DNA from: Trichobilharzia szidati
Lineage: Eukaryota; Platyhelminthes; Trematoda; Strigeidida; Schistosomatidae
NCBI GenBank assembly: GCA_944472155.2
Contig: OX235275.1
Coordinates: 54,391,228 to 54,455,227 of the forward strand
Reading direction: 5' to 3'
Length of the DNA stretch: 64,000 nt
The notes beneath the pieces were generated by a model. That model searched no databases, had not been told where the DNA came from, and was given only the letters and a program-made list of their open reading frames with translations. Of the stretch, positions 19,778 through 29,879 are shown piece by piece (within the stretch, counting starts at the first letter, position 1; every line of letters begins with the position of its first letter). The translations under genes and the position numbers were made by a program.

Positions 19778-20385
19778 TCACATTATTATTCCCTTGCGTT
19801 CCAGGTGGGACATACGGCTTTAACGACACATCTCCACTTTGTTCTGTTTCCTGTCGTCCTCTTCAGCTGGGTCCACGGACCACCAAACTCTCTCATCTCT
19901 CCCTCACACGATCTCCTCCATGTCACCCTCACACCGACGATCCACTCGTCGCTTTCCATTGGGGTTCCACTCGAGCGATGGCCTGCACTGAACGCGATGT
20001 CGTTCGGTGGCCTCCTCAACGTATGCCCAATCCATCCATCTCCATTTTCTCCTACATATTTGTTAAGCGATCGGCTCTCACCCGCTGGTTTGTTCCCATT
20101 GTTTCTTGTTGCTTATTCTTTCTGGCCATTTGATCCTCAGTATAGAGCCAGCCAGCGAAGGCATGTTTCTGTTGATAAAAGTTGAAAATGTGAATCTTGT
20201 TCCCTATGCTAAGTGCGGATGATTTCCAAACAGGTTTCAGGTTGATGAAGGCGTATGTTGCCTTTCCGATTCTCACTGACTTTGACATCTTCGTCCGTTC
20301 CGACTGCCTGTAGTTCAAAAGATGCTTCCCAGATAAGTGAAGGAGACAACCTCTGTTAAATCTCTCCCGTTAAAAGGTGATTGGT
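19778..20385 (-). pseudogene. RTE-A 3' fragment
   Basis: The minus strand starts its 3' end at 'ATTATTATTCCCTTGCGTTCC' (19785) and encodes, with shifts, 'RVTWRRSCEGEMREFG', 'RRPPNDIAFSAGHRS' and 'SVRIGKATYAFINLKPVWKSS' further upstream. It ends near the 'GSIVST' region at about 20340. Confidence 0.7.
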
Positions 20386-20489
20386 GATGGTTTTAGAAAT
20401 ATTAGCAACAATGTAATCATGAAAAAGGGGCCGTTTTTATTAAAAGTTTCCGCAATAAGTTGTCAGTTTTGGGGGGGTGAAATTAAGTC

Positions 20490-20680
20490 CTTCATCATTC
20501 CATGGAGAACACGTTGACCATTAATAACCACAATTTTCGAATCTAGCGACTGATGAAGTGTAAATCCTGTTGGATCACAATATAGCCACGCCTCCAACTA
20601 ATACCATCGATGACTATCCACTGTAATGGAATCTACCAACTACGACTTATAATTAGTAGTTCAAAACAAGTGATGTTCTT
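20490..20680 (-). repeat. Inverted partner of the 18060-18345 repeat
   Basis: See the entry at 18060. The two lie about 2.2 kb apart in opposite orientation, enclosing PLE-b and RTE-A copies. Confidence 0.45.
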
Positions 20681-20737
20681 TTTATATATAAACCTCTGCT
20701 ATGTTAATTTCGATTAATTTCCCTGAAGAAGTTCGGA

Positions 20738-20782
20738 CCAGATTGCCGAACGAAACGTTGGAATTACTCATTTCAATCTCGC
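20738..20782 (+). ncRNA. Hammerhead-like motif, PLE-h repeat 1
   Basis: Order seen: CTGAAGA, A, perfect 6-bp stem GTTCGG/CCGAAC around ACCAGATTG, GAAA, palindromic ACGT as a minimal stem III, then GGAATT, which can pair with AATTTCC upstream as stem I. Only one base of the first box departs from CTGATGA. Confidence 0.5.
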
Positions 20783-21519
20783 TGAGATTTTACAAATATA
20801 ATTTTTGACAAATGTCTACTTCTCACTCGGCGCCCAAATATTTTAGAACTATTCTGTCAAATCTTGACGACAGTTCATTTGAATTACTTTGCAATCGAAT
20901 TAAATTAACAAAGAAACTATGTAATTGACAAAATCATCGTGTTTTCACTCTCCGCTGTCTGCAACAGAATGCATATCCTAAATCCGTAGCTGTCGAGTCA
21001 CCTGACAACTCCAGTAGGTCGAATAAAGCAGCTCAATCTTCAGAAAGGAGACAAAGCAATAAGTCCGACAGCGTGCTTCTACTAAACTCTAATCCTAAAC
21101 ACCATTATTTTGAAAATACGTCTAATCATAAAATTCCAGATACCACTAACAGTTTGAACAGACATGAAGACGAGATGTTAGTTGATGCATTGGAAATCCT
21201 GATTAATAAATAAAAATGGATATGTATCACTAATTAATAATACTTGGTCAAATAACTGACTGTCTATATCTTCCTATGGAGACGTTAAAAAATGTTTTAC
21301 AACTGTTTACCAACACTCGCATGCACACTCTGTTTAAAGTGTTTAACAAAGGTAGACCAATATTTGTAAGTCCGAGATCAAATTTTGATCACAGCTCATA
21401 AAATTTTGTTTATTATATTTGTTGAATGACTCATGATTGGACACAGTTTTTAAAAACAAGACATTTCCTTTAAAGATACAAACTTCTGTTATTTTTATTT
21501 CCATTAATTTCCCTGAAGT

Positions 21520-21560
21520 AGTTCGGACCAGATTGCCGAACGAAACGTTGGAAATACTCA
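21520..21560 (+). ncRNA. Hammerhead-like motif, PLE-h repeat 2
   Basis: Same stem GTTCGG/CCGAAC and GAAACGTTGG as repeat 1, but the first box reads CTGAAGT. It lies about 770 bp downstream in the same orientation. Confidence 0.45.
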
Positions 21561-21605
21561 TTTCAATCTCGCTGAGATTTTACAAATATAATTCTTTACA
21601 AATGT

Positions 21606-22410
21606 CAGTTTCCGACTTTACACTTTTCTCATGACACATAAAATGTGGGCCTGCCAAATAAGGTGCTGTAGAGTTTTTAAACTTATTCGTCCCAGTAAAT
21701 AATCTTCCATAGTTGCTTCTAGTACTACCCGATGAGATACAGCAAGGAGAGAGTTGTAAATAACGAGGATGCTCAGACTCTGGCAAGATAATATTCGCTA
21801 ATTTCGCTCTCATGAGTTCACATGTTTACCTACAACAGTATGAACGAGTTGGTTCAGCGACACCCCACTCAACCTGCTGACAGAGTTTAGTGCCTTTCTC
21901 AATGAAATAAAGTATTTGATCTACTTAAGTAGATCAGGAAACACCGATGGGAAGCAACGAAGAAGAAAGAGTAGAATATATGGATTAACAAACTGTATGT
22001 AGTAGGGGATGAGTGATACCACATTATCCTTACTTCCTCACGTAGAACGTGAAGCAAAATATCCTTCTAGAAACTAAAATAATATAGGAAGACCAGGAAA
22101 GACCAGATCACACGAAAGGCATAATCAAAGGTACTTAACATACTACATAGTTTCAGCTACAGTGTCATCTGTAAATGAAATTAACCATCTGACATTTGAA
22201 GGGATTTAGCCTAAGAGCATTTGACTAATTTCCAGTCTGACTGAGATGTAACGGACACAGAAACACTCAGATCATTGGCATACTTAGGGAAATCGGCTTC
22301 ATCAGACTGGGACAAGTCATTTAAGAAGAAAGAAAACAGAAAGGGTGAAAGAACAGCACAGTGAGAAACAGCAGCTGGAGTAAGTAAAGCAGTGCAGGAC
22401 TTCCTATTAT
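21606..22410 (-). pseudogene. CR1-type LINE fragment
   Basis: The minus frame 21580-21813 gives 'MRAKLANIILPESEHP', 'GSTRSNYGRLFTGTNKFKNS' and 'APYLAGPHFMCHEKS', parallel to the C-terminus at 7380-7566. Farther upstream (22080-22400) the minus strand shows 'FPKYANDLSVSVSV', a decayed YADD motif, followed by the 'SFHLQM'-like finger region. The CR1 3' noncoding end is missing. Confidence 0.65.
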
Positions 22411-22668
22411 TTACAGTGTATTGCTACCTATCTACATTGAAATTACAATCTTGGTCACAGTGAGAATGTCCACACTGAAACTCTAACCATGTGTCCATCG
22501 TTTCGAACACCAAAACATTGTGAACCTGGCCATGAGGGTTACAAGAGTTACATAAAGTGTACCAGGTAGCAATTATCATGTGTTTTAAGGTTAATTTTTA
22601 CATTTCCCGTTTGTTGATTGTGTCTCTACTGAAACGTCAGTAGCTCCCATTACGGACACTTTTGATTG
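22411..22668. other. No recognisable feature
   Basis: Nothing supported. Confidence 0.35.
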
Positions 22669-22669
22669 A

Positions 22670-23072
22670 CTGGTTTCAACGTAGAACTTTGCACAGATGT
22701 TCACCAGTTTGCGTTGTCACACTCCATCCATGTACCACACACAAAGCAAGAGAAGATATTAGGTAAAGAGAGATAATAAACAGAAGTGTGAGTGAGGCAA
22801 AAAGAATAGTAATATGGAAGAACAATAGAGTCTTATTGGATATTACAAATCACAAAGAGTAAATGCATCCGAGACAGCCACTGACAAGGATTTTGATCCA
22901 TGTCACCAATTACTGTCTCCAGACCTCATTGGTTTTTATCATCCCGAGGACCCCAGCCAGTCAGATGTCTACACCTCCCTATGTGGCTGACCGGCTTAAA
23001 CTAACTGTTGTGGATTTTATTGACTGATGAAGCCATGTTTTTGATTTGACCCCCACTAGCTCTTATGAACGC
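22670..23072 (-). pseudogene. RTE-B 3' end
   Basis: The minus strand repeats the noncoding 3' end of RTE-B ('GTAGAACTTTGCACAGATG' at the far end, 'ACACACAAAGCAAGAGAAG') and the preceding 'GGACCCCAGCCAGTCAGATG' region. Coding sequence upstream of that is gone. Confidence 0.65.
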
Positions 23073-23334
23073 TATGATGATGTGAGTATTGACCTGATAT
23101 CGTCTTTCTTGATCGTCCTATTAAGGACTCATCAACTGAATATATTTACACACCTATTTAGTAACAGTGCTCTCAGCTCCCAGTGGTAACCAGCAACCAT
23201 CGTACCAAATGCTACAAGTGGGTTCCAACCCAAGCGGAAACACGATCTCTCACTTGTGATGCAGATATATATTCACTACATGACTTCGAAGTAGGATAAA
23301 ACGCGCCTGTTAAATAACTTCACAACAGTGAGGC
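23073..23334. other. No recognisable feature, possible degraded SINE
   Basis: 'GTGGGTTCCAACCC' and 'CTCAGCTCCCAGTGGTAACCAG' weakly resemble tRNA-like boxes but no family match is convincing. Confidence 0.3.
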
Positions 23335-24034
23335 AGTTCAACAGACAACAATCAGCATAAATGGGAGGAACTTGAAAGAAACAACCTCTTTTACCTACCT
23401 GAGAAGCATCGTCTCAACTACAAGCGGAACTGACGAGGATATCAAAGCAAGAATCGGAAAAGCAACACAAGCTTTCACTAATCTGAAGTCTGTGTGGAGG
23501 TCAACAACACTCAGCATCAAAAATAACATCCGGATTTTCAACTCCAATGTCAAGTCAGTTAGTGCTACTATACGAGTCAGAGACTTGGCGCGTCATAAAG
23601 AGCACCTCAAACAAACTACATACCTTCATCAACAGCTGTTTTCGCTCAATACTCAAGATCAGATGGCCGGCCAGAAAAGATCAGCAGCAGAGATCTCTGG
23701 CAATGAGCGAACCAACACAGCAGGAACCGATTGTGAAGCAAATAGGCAGGAAGAAATGGAGATGGATTGGCTGGCCATACTCTCAGGAAACCATCAAGTG
23801 ACATTACTAGACAAGCCCTTGAATGGAACCCGAAATGGAAGCGGCGAGTTGGTCGTTGGTGTGAGGGTGACTTGGAGGAGGTCATGTGAAGAGGAGATGA
23901 AAACGTGTGGGCAGACTTGGAGCCAGGTGAAAACTCTAGCAGAGAACCGAACGCATGGAGACGTGTGGCTGAAGCCCTATGTTCCTTTAGGAACTAAAGG
24001 ATACTATAATAATAATAATAATAATAATAATAAC
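23335..24034 (+). pseudogene. RTE-A 3' fragment with (AAT)n tail
   Basis: The frame 23372-24073 is open for 233 codons. It starts 'TTSFTYLRSIVSTTSGTDED' and 'ARIGKATQAFTNLKSVWRSTT', then shifts out of the ancestral frame near 23555 and back near 23800 for 'GSGELVVGVRVTWRRSCEEE'. The lost frame (23547-23801) carries 'YESETWRVIKSTSNKLHTF' and 'KIRWPARKDQQQRSLAMSE'. The 3' end is 'CCTATGTTCCTTTAGGAAC' and (AAT)9 or so. The long frame is therefore a frameshift artefact of a dead element, not a gene. Confidence 0.8.
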
Positions 24035-24470
24035 TATTTATCTGTTTCCACCTCAGTTTGGAATGGCATCTGAGAATAAAAAAGAAGCCCGAATCGATAC
24101 TGAATCATTCAATTATACACACGAATGGACACACATACACACACAAAATACACAAGTGTCCCTTGCAGCATGGAATGTTTTTCAGTCAGCGAAAAGAATT
24201 TATCGTCACATGTAAACGCCATTTTGATCATATGGACAACATCATCACAATTGTTTATTTTTTTGGCTTCAGTTTCACTTTCTATTTACTAATTTAATAA
24301 GTGTCATCATGTGATGATATATAAAGCGAAGGATACTCACTCCATCAAGTAAAATTGATGATTTTACACATTAGTATGTATTTTGTTGTTAATTAATTAA
24401 TTAGTCGGTTTGTTTACTTGTCCGCTGGCACACTTTATTTGTCTGGTTTTCATTTTAAAAAATCGAGTTA
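24035..24470. other. No recognisable feature
   Basis: AT-rich with short AC runs near 24120-24150. No supported gene. Confidence 0.4.
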
Positions 24471-24587
24471 ATCAAAGTGTAATTAATCTATAGCATTTTA
24501 TAAAACACAAAATAACCGAGCAAAGAATATACTTTTCGATAAATTCCTCTTCCGGCTCTACAGTTATATATGCATATGTTTACATAC

Positions 24588-24972
24588 ACGGAATATTTTA
24601 GGTATTAGATGGTTGGAGGCAATCGGCAGGAAGCCACACCTGACCTAGGTTTCGTGCTAGTTGGCACTCATCAGCAAGGCGTATCTGCAACCTTGAAGGA
24701 ACTGATGTCCCTTGTGAGATTCGAACCCGCGTCACCCAGTGCTGCAGTCAGAGACGTTACCACTGAGCTATTCAGGCTCGCGACTGACCTCCTGTAGGAC
24801 TGTATTGGATATTTTTGATTGCACACTAGTTACTGACTAGTAATGTCGAGCCACCTAGCATGGTGGCCACATTGCAAACGTGACTGATAGAATTCAGTCT
24901 GCACCGAAAATAGGACTAGACACATTACACTAGTTACTGACTAGTGTGCAATCAAAAATACGGAATATTTTA
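24588..24972. mobile_element. SINE-H2 insertion with perfect 13-bp TSD
   Basis: ACGGAATATTTTA occurs at 24588-24600 and 24960-24972 and bounds a 359-bp insert in PLE-c. Left part (24601-24800) is on the minus strand: tRNA-like head with A box TAGCTCAGTGGT (24759-24770) and B box GGTTCGAATC (24718-24727), then the hammerhead. Right part (24840-24959) is the H2 3' body on the plus strand ('GGTGGCCACATTGCAAAC', 'GAATTCAGTCTGC'), matching 54240-54370. The join is marked by the inverted motif 'GATTGCACACTAGTTACTGA' at about 24816 and its reverse at about 24927. So the copy is internally inverted. Confidence 0.8.
24636..24682 (-). ncRNA. Hammerhead ribozyme of SINE-H2, core intact
   Basis: Minus strand: GCCTTG (stem I 5'), CTGATGA (24668-24674), stem II GTGC/GCAC around CAACTA (24654-24667), GAAA (24650-24653), palindromic stem III CCTAGG and cleavage triplet GTC (24642-24649). 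Every core base matches the hammerhead consensus. After the triplet this copy reads AGGTGTGGC where the 9.8-kb copy has CAAGGC, so the 3' half of stem I is damaged. Schistosome Smα SINEs are the known precedent for a tRNA-headed hammerhead repeat. Confidence 0.8.
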
Positions 24973-25249
24973 AATTAGTAGTTAATAACAATATCAGTTT
25001 AGATAAAGCAATAAGAAGACGTAATTTATCTGAATCGTGTAATGTATTTGCGCAACACATTTCGAACAATTTGATCCATCACACACGGACTTTTCATAGG
25101 AATATATTTGAAATTAATAAAGAAGTAAGAGGTGAGAAAATAGACTTACATCAAGTTAAAAGGACATATTCAAGGTCAAAGTAACAATGAAGACCACTAA
25201 ACCAAATAACAGAGATAATAGTACATCTACCCTGACTGGTATGGTATCA

Positions 25250-25900
25250 AAACAAAGTTTACCAAGGAAGGTAGTTTAATGTGATGACGAATTGTTGCTT
25301 TGAACGCATAAAGGTGGTGTAAACTTCCTAATTGTCAGCTAGGGCTTCCACAAACTTTAGGATACTCCCCAAACACGTTTTATAGATAGGTTTAAAAGAT
25401 CTGTTAACGTCAATTTTATGTTCTGTCTCTATAATATGTTTCGCAATAGAAGAGCTAGGTCTCCTGTTCTCACCCTTAATAGGTTCTGAAGATTCCATTT
25501 GTTTCTGGAGCCATTTAGGAATATGCTCTGAAGCCAGCCCTTACTTACAGAGATCGATGAGTCCTCCCTATGTATGTGTGTCCACACGTACATTCAAATT
25601 GGTATATACAGTGAGAGGATGTGACATCATTTGTCGCATGTTCAAAGGGCTTAGTTAGATATATTGGCTTTACATTCTCTATTATTATGATATTGGCTGC
25701 ATAAAAGGTCTTTTTAACGGCAGCGTTCAGTCTTTGTCTAGTTATCAAGCTACTTTGATGCCCCATATAGGGTAGCTTGATGTACACGTCTTTCTTAGGG
25801 GCAATTTGGAGAGTGGGTCTTGGTGTTCTGACTACTTTATATCTTCTGATGAACTTGTCTGGATAATTGTTATCAACCAGAGTTTGTGTCAAATTTCTTT
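25250..25900 (-). pseudogene. PLE-c coding remnant: RT end and GIY-YIG domain
   Basis: The minus frame 25545-25892 gives 'LVDNNYPDKFIRR' (end of RT), 'APKKDVYIKLPYMGHQS' (linker) and 'CIYQFECTCGHTYIGRTHR', the GIY-YIG catalytic entry with its upstream cysteines. After a stop near 25540 the domain continues as 'SEHIPKWLQKQMESSEP', 'HKIDVNRSFKPIYKT' and 'LGSILKFVEALADN'. RT catalytic motifs are missing. The paralogous copy is at 40185-40870. Confidence 0.75.
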
Positions 25901-25919
25901 CTTCCGCATCAAGTGTGTC

Positions 25920-26820
25920 TTCAATATCAGTGTTTTTTAAATAATATCGATTTGTTAAGTAAGATCACAATGGAATTACAGTTCATTAAAGATGCTTAAA
26001 TTATAATAATAATAATAAAGATATAATAGCGAATAGAATATCAACTGAAATTAGGGAAATTCCACAAAAATTCCGGATCATTCGAACCTAGATGGCCAAT
26101 GGGGTAAGGATAATGTCTGAACTAACTTCTTTTGGATGCATAAATTAGGCTTGCTAATCTGAATCCCAACAACAAGCGAGCCTCAGCAATATTTAGTAGT
26201 CGAACTCTTAAGGCAAAATTGAGATTCGTAGGTATTCGTAACTGCTCCTGTGGAGCCAGTTAGTTGCATCGGCCGTACAATTAGGCGTGTTTCTCGTCGA
26301 ATTTCCGAACATCACCCTGCATGGGGGTTAAGCAAATGACAAACAAAATCTATTCGCAGCGCTATTCTATCTCACTCATCTTGTGAATACAGAACACAAG
26401 ATTGACGTTAACTATGCTTTCAGGGTCATTTACCGCATACCTACGAATCTCAATTTTGCCTTAAGAGTTCGACTACTAAATACCGTTGAGGCTGGCTGTT
26501 GGGATCTATATTGAGAAGCCTAATTTGTGCATGCAAAAGAAGTTAGTTCAGACATTATCCTTACCCCATTGGCCATCTAGGTTTGAAATTTCCTTAATTT
26601 TATTTGACATTCTATTATTATTATTATTAGTTCAGACATTATCCATACCTTGGCCATCTAGGTTTGAATGATCCTGAATTTTTGTAATTTCAGTTGATAT
26701 TCTATTACCTATTATATCTTTATTATTATTATTATAATTTCAGCATCTCTAATGTACTGTAGTTCCATTGTGATCTTACTTAGCAAATAGATATTATTTA
26801 AAAAACACTAATATTGTTAT
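25920..26820 (+). mobile_element. PLE-d palindromic insertion
   Basis: Inverted arms (about 25925-26240 and 26430-26815) share 'ATATTATTTAAAAAACACT', 'TTGCATGCACAAATTAGGCT'-type and 'AATCTCAATTTTGCCTTAAG' landmarks in opposite orientation. The loop (26240-26430) holds plus-strand GIY-YIG sequence: 'CNCSCGAS..HRPYN' start and 'HKIDVNYAFRVIYRIPTN' end, followed in the right arm by 'RVRLLNTVEA' and 'KPNLCMQKKLVQTLSLPHW'. The right arm has a partial internal duplication at 26570-26660 ('CAGACATTATCC' twice). No RT. Confidence 0.65.
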
Positions 26821-26989
26821 TAACTACTAATTTAAAATATTCTGTGTATATAAACATATACGTATATAATTGTAGAGCCGGAAGAGGAATTTATCGAAAA
26901 GTATATTCTTTGCTCGATTATTTTGTGTTTTATAGATATTTCTGAATGAATACTTTTGCAATATATAGCATTTTAAGTAAAAAATAAAT

Positions 26990-27555
26990 AAAACATGGAC
27001 ACAGTGCAGGCGATGATTGTGAGAGTGAAATGAAAATCTGGCGCATGAAAGGATTCAAAAACCGGACGGTCCCCGATATTACGTCTTTACCGTTTCATGT
27101 GTTCAAAGTGAAACGTTTGGTTTGAAAGTGGTTTTCTGAAGTTTTAGTAGGGGTGAACTTTTCCCAGGAGGCGAGATTTTCCGGTGCATTAGCCGAGAAC
27201 CGAATCTAACCCACCTCCAGTGTAGCTGACTGAACCAACGACATGAAAGGGAATTAAGATTCCATACGTATTTTATAATTCTGATGTCTCCCTATTCGTG
27301 GATAAATCTTTCCAAATGTCTAGTCTGGAGCTATACTATTTTAGCTAACAAAGCCAACTGCTTCCGGGGCGATCCGTTCATCATAACTTATCTCCAGCTG
27401 TTATTTGGATGAAAGGTACATTACTACTCATTTGTAGTGACATAAGAGATAGTGTCTCAGTTAGATGATTTCCACTACAGCTACCTATAGAACTTCACCA
27501 CTGATCCGTAGTCAGTGTTATAAGTCTACTAGAAATGCAAATAACCCCTTAAGTT
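26990..27555. other. No recognisable feature
   Basis: No supported gene or known repeat. Frames are short. Confidence 0.4.
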
Positions 27556-27557
27556 CG

Positions 27558-27805
27558 ACATGCATCGGTGGTCCAGCGGCAGAACGCTTACCAACCAAGT
27601 ATCATTTAGTCCGGGGTTCGATCACCAGCCGACACACTGCTAAACCTCGCCAAAACCGCTAGTAAGGCCAGTAGTAAAGAGGGAAGGTCAGATTGGCGGG
27701 AGGCTAGCAACCCCATCCGTTGAAAAATGAAACCCCTACTACCAGAACTTTAAAGCTCTACCTTGAAACCCTATGCTCCGCCGGGAACGTTAAGAAATAA
27801 AAAGT
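27558..27805 (+). mobile_element. SINE-T copy
   Basis: tRNA-like head with 'CGGTGGTCCAGCGGCAGAA' and B box GGTTCGATCACC, followed by 'CAGTAGTAAAGAGGGAAGG', 'GAGGCTAGCAACCCCATCC' and the 3' end 'GAAACCCTATGCTCC..GGGAACG', then AAATAAAAAG. Orientation plus. Confidence 0.75.
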
Positions 27806-28092
27806 AGAAAAACAACTAAAGTTAGGCGAGTGAATATTAAAATGTGTTTCGTCTCGTTATAATTACGCTTTCCTAGCCAACTCAGTCAGTGAAGATTCCC
27901 AATCTCCCCGACTTGTCTGCTTTTGTCATCTAATAGTTTACATTTGATGTCAGCAGTATTTACTGTGTAGTTCTGTTACACACACGCATAAACACATAGA
28001 AATAGTACTATGAAGACGCTTGTGATTAAAACTTGTAAATTCGTCATCGTTTCCACTGAGGTATGTGCTACTGACAAGATTTATCAGTAGTA
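27806..28092. other. No recognisable feature
   Basis: Nothing supported. Confidence 0.35.
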
Positions 28093-28094
28093 TA

Positions 28095-29465
28095 TAAAGA
28101 TAGGAAAGGCTACTTATTCAAACTACCAAAGAAAGGAAACCTAAGTCAACGCAAGAACTGGCGCGGAATTATGCTCCTGTCCATCCCAAGCAAAATACTA
28201 AGCCACATCATCCTGGAGAGAATCAAACACGCCCTGGATGAAAAACTTCTAACCGGAACAGGCTGGATTCAGGAGAAACAAGTCATGTATTGATCAGATC
28301 GCCGCATTACGTATCATCATTAAACAAAGCTTGGAATGGCAGTCACCTCTCTATCTCAATTTCATCGACTTTGAAAAGGCCTTTGACAGTGCCGATCGAG
28401 AGGTGATTTCGAAACTACTACGCTACTATGGGGTGCCACCGACAATTATACATCTCATCCAACAGCTGTACGAAAATGCTGCATGCCATGTAATCCACAA
28501 CGGGAAACTTACGGAATCCTTCGAAGTGAGGACAGGAGTAAGACAAGGCTGCCTACTGTCACCAATGATTTTCAGGATTAGGAACGGTAGAGTGGATAAT
28601 GCGACAAACAACAGGCAATGAGGAAACAGGCATAAAATGGACCCCCACAAAAAACTTGGAGGATCTGGACTTCGCCGATGATATATGTCTGATTTCCCAC
28701 AAACTGGAAGATATGCAAGCGAAAAGCAACAAGTTGGCAGAAGAAGCATCAAAGATAGCAAGGACTTCAGGTGAACATAGAGAAAACAGAGGTGATGAAG
28801 ATTCCTGGACGAGAACAACAACAGCAGATAACGATCAGCATAAATGGGAGGAACCTGAAAGAAACAACCTCCTTCACCTACCTGGGAAGCATAGTTTCAA
28901 CTACAGGAGGATGGAACTGACGAGGATATCAAAGCAAGAATCGGAAAAGCAAGACAAGCTTTCATTTCTCTCAAGTCTATGTGGAGGTCAACAACTCTCA
29001 GCATCGAAAATAAGAACCGGATTTTCAATTCCAGTGTGAAATCAGTGCTACTATATGGATCAGAGACTTGGCGCGTCATAAACAGCACATCAAACAAACT
29101 ACAGACATTCATTAACAGCTGTCTTCGCTCAATACTACTCAAGATCAGATGGTCGGCCAGAAAAGATCAGCAACAGAGATCTCTGGAAATGAGCGAACCA
29201 ACACAGCAGGAACCGATTGTGAAACAAATAGGCAGGAAGAAATGGAGATGGATTGGCTGGTCATACTCTGAGGAAACCATCAAGTGACATCACTAGACAA
29301 GCCATTGCTCGAGTGGAACCCGACTAATTGGGAAGCGGCGAGTTGGTCTTGTGAAGAGGAGATGAAAACGTGTGGGCAGGCTTGAAGCCAGGTGAAGACT
29401 TTAGCAGAGAACCGAACGCCCTATGTTCCTCTAGGAATTAAAGGAAACAATAATAATAATATAAA
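28095..29465 (+). pseudogene. RTE-A copy retaining RT motifs A, B and C
   Basis: The copy begins near 'KLPKKGNL' and 'NWRGIMLLSIPSKILSHIIL' (28140-28220). The frame 28331-28621 carries 'FIDFEKAFDS' (motif A, residues 11-20) and 'GVRQGCLLSP' (motif B, residues 69-78). The next frame (28599-29039) has 'LDFADDICLIS' (motif C; FADD at residues 25-28) and 'GREQQQQ'-region sequence. The frame 28979-29287 gives 'SVLLYGSETWRVINSTSNKL' and 'GRKKWRWIGWSYSEETIK'. The end is 'CCTATGTTCCTCTAGGAATT' plus AAT units. The catalytic aspartates survive but at least three frameshifts and stops break the reading frame, and there is no endonuclease domain. Most informative RTE-A copy here. Confidence 0.85.
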
Positions 29466-29631
29466 GATAGGTTCATCCGCTCACAAAAATATGAAATAGC
29501 CCAGCCGTAGAGTTCACATCAAAGAGGGCAAATGAACCAGTATGAACCGGCAAAACATGACAGACATGAAAAGAAGACAAAGAAACACAATACGCGAAGG
29601 AAGGGTAGAAGTAGCAAGTATAACTCGGAAG

Positions 29632-29878
29632 AGCTGTGCACAGCGGTTAGGACGATCGCCGACCGTGCATATGGTCCGGGGTTCGATCCCAGGCCAACGG
29701 ACGCAATCCTTTACCTCGCTAAGTCAGAAATAATGCTGGTAAAGAGGAAAGGTTGACCATGAAGTGGCTAGCAACCCCATCCTGTAAAAATAATAAACAC
29801 CACTGCTACCGAAACTTCAAGCCTCTAGCTTGACGCCCTACGTTCCACGGGAAGAGTGAAGGAATAAAGAAAAATATA
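29632..29878 (+). mobile_element. SINE-T copy
   Basis: Head 'TGTGCACAGCGGTTAGGACG' with B box GGTTCGATCCC, body 'CCTTTACCTCGCTAAGTCAG' and 'CACCACTGCTACCGAAAC', 3' end 'GCCCTACGTTCCACGGGAAG' and AGGAATAAAG. One of the better preserved copies. Confidence 0.75.
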
Positions 29879-29879
29879 A

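Larger units (their letters stand above)
20690..21640 (+). mobile_element. PLE-h: N-terminal region between direct repeats
   Basis: Two direct repeats of about 145 bp (20690-20835 and 21460-21605) share 'TTCGGACCAGATTGCCGAAC', 'GAAACGTTGG' and 'CTCGCTGAGATTTTACAAAT'. Between them a broken plus frame gives 'ILSNLDDSSFELLCNRIKLT', 'NHRVFTLRCLQQNAYPKSVA' and 'DEMLVDALEILINK', which resembles the N-terminal part of Penelope-like proteins (before the RT). Direct pLTR-type repeats are the classical Penelope arrangement. RT and endonuclease are missing. Confidence 0.6.
24475..26985 (-). mobile_element. PLE-c with inverted arms, hosting SINE-H2 and PLE-d
   Basis: The outer arms are 24475-24600 (minus sense) and 26800-26985 (inverted). 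Both contain 'AGAGCCGGAAGAGGAATTTA', 'TCGAAAAGTATATTCTTTGC' and 'TTTTGTGTTTTATA' in opposite orientation. The coding body lies at 25250-25900 on the minus strand. A SINE-H2 sits in the left arm (24601-24959) and PLE-d separates the body from the right arm (25925-26815). Confidence 0.7.

Noticed and set aside
23372..24073. The longest open frame in the window (233 codons)
   Set aside because: It is RTE-A only at its two ends. The middle reads the wrong frame between two shifts, and the true frame lies at 23547-23801. Not a gene.
24718..24770. A possible real tRNA gene
   Set aside because: A and B boxes are good, but the 3' half does not pair into an acceptor stem next to it and the sequence runs straight into the hammerhead, as in the other H2 copies. 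It is a SINE head.
28331..29287. A possibly active RTE-A reverse transcriptase
   Set aside because: Motifs A, B and C are present, but the frame is broken at least three times, the region between motifs B and C is deleted, and there is no endonuclease domain.
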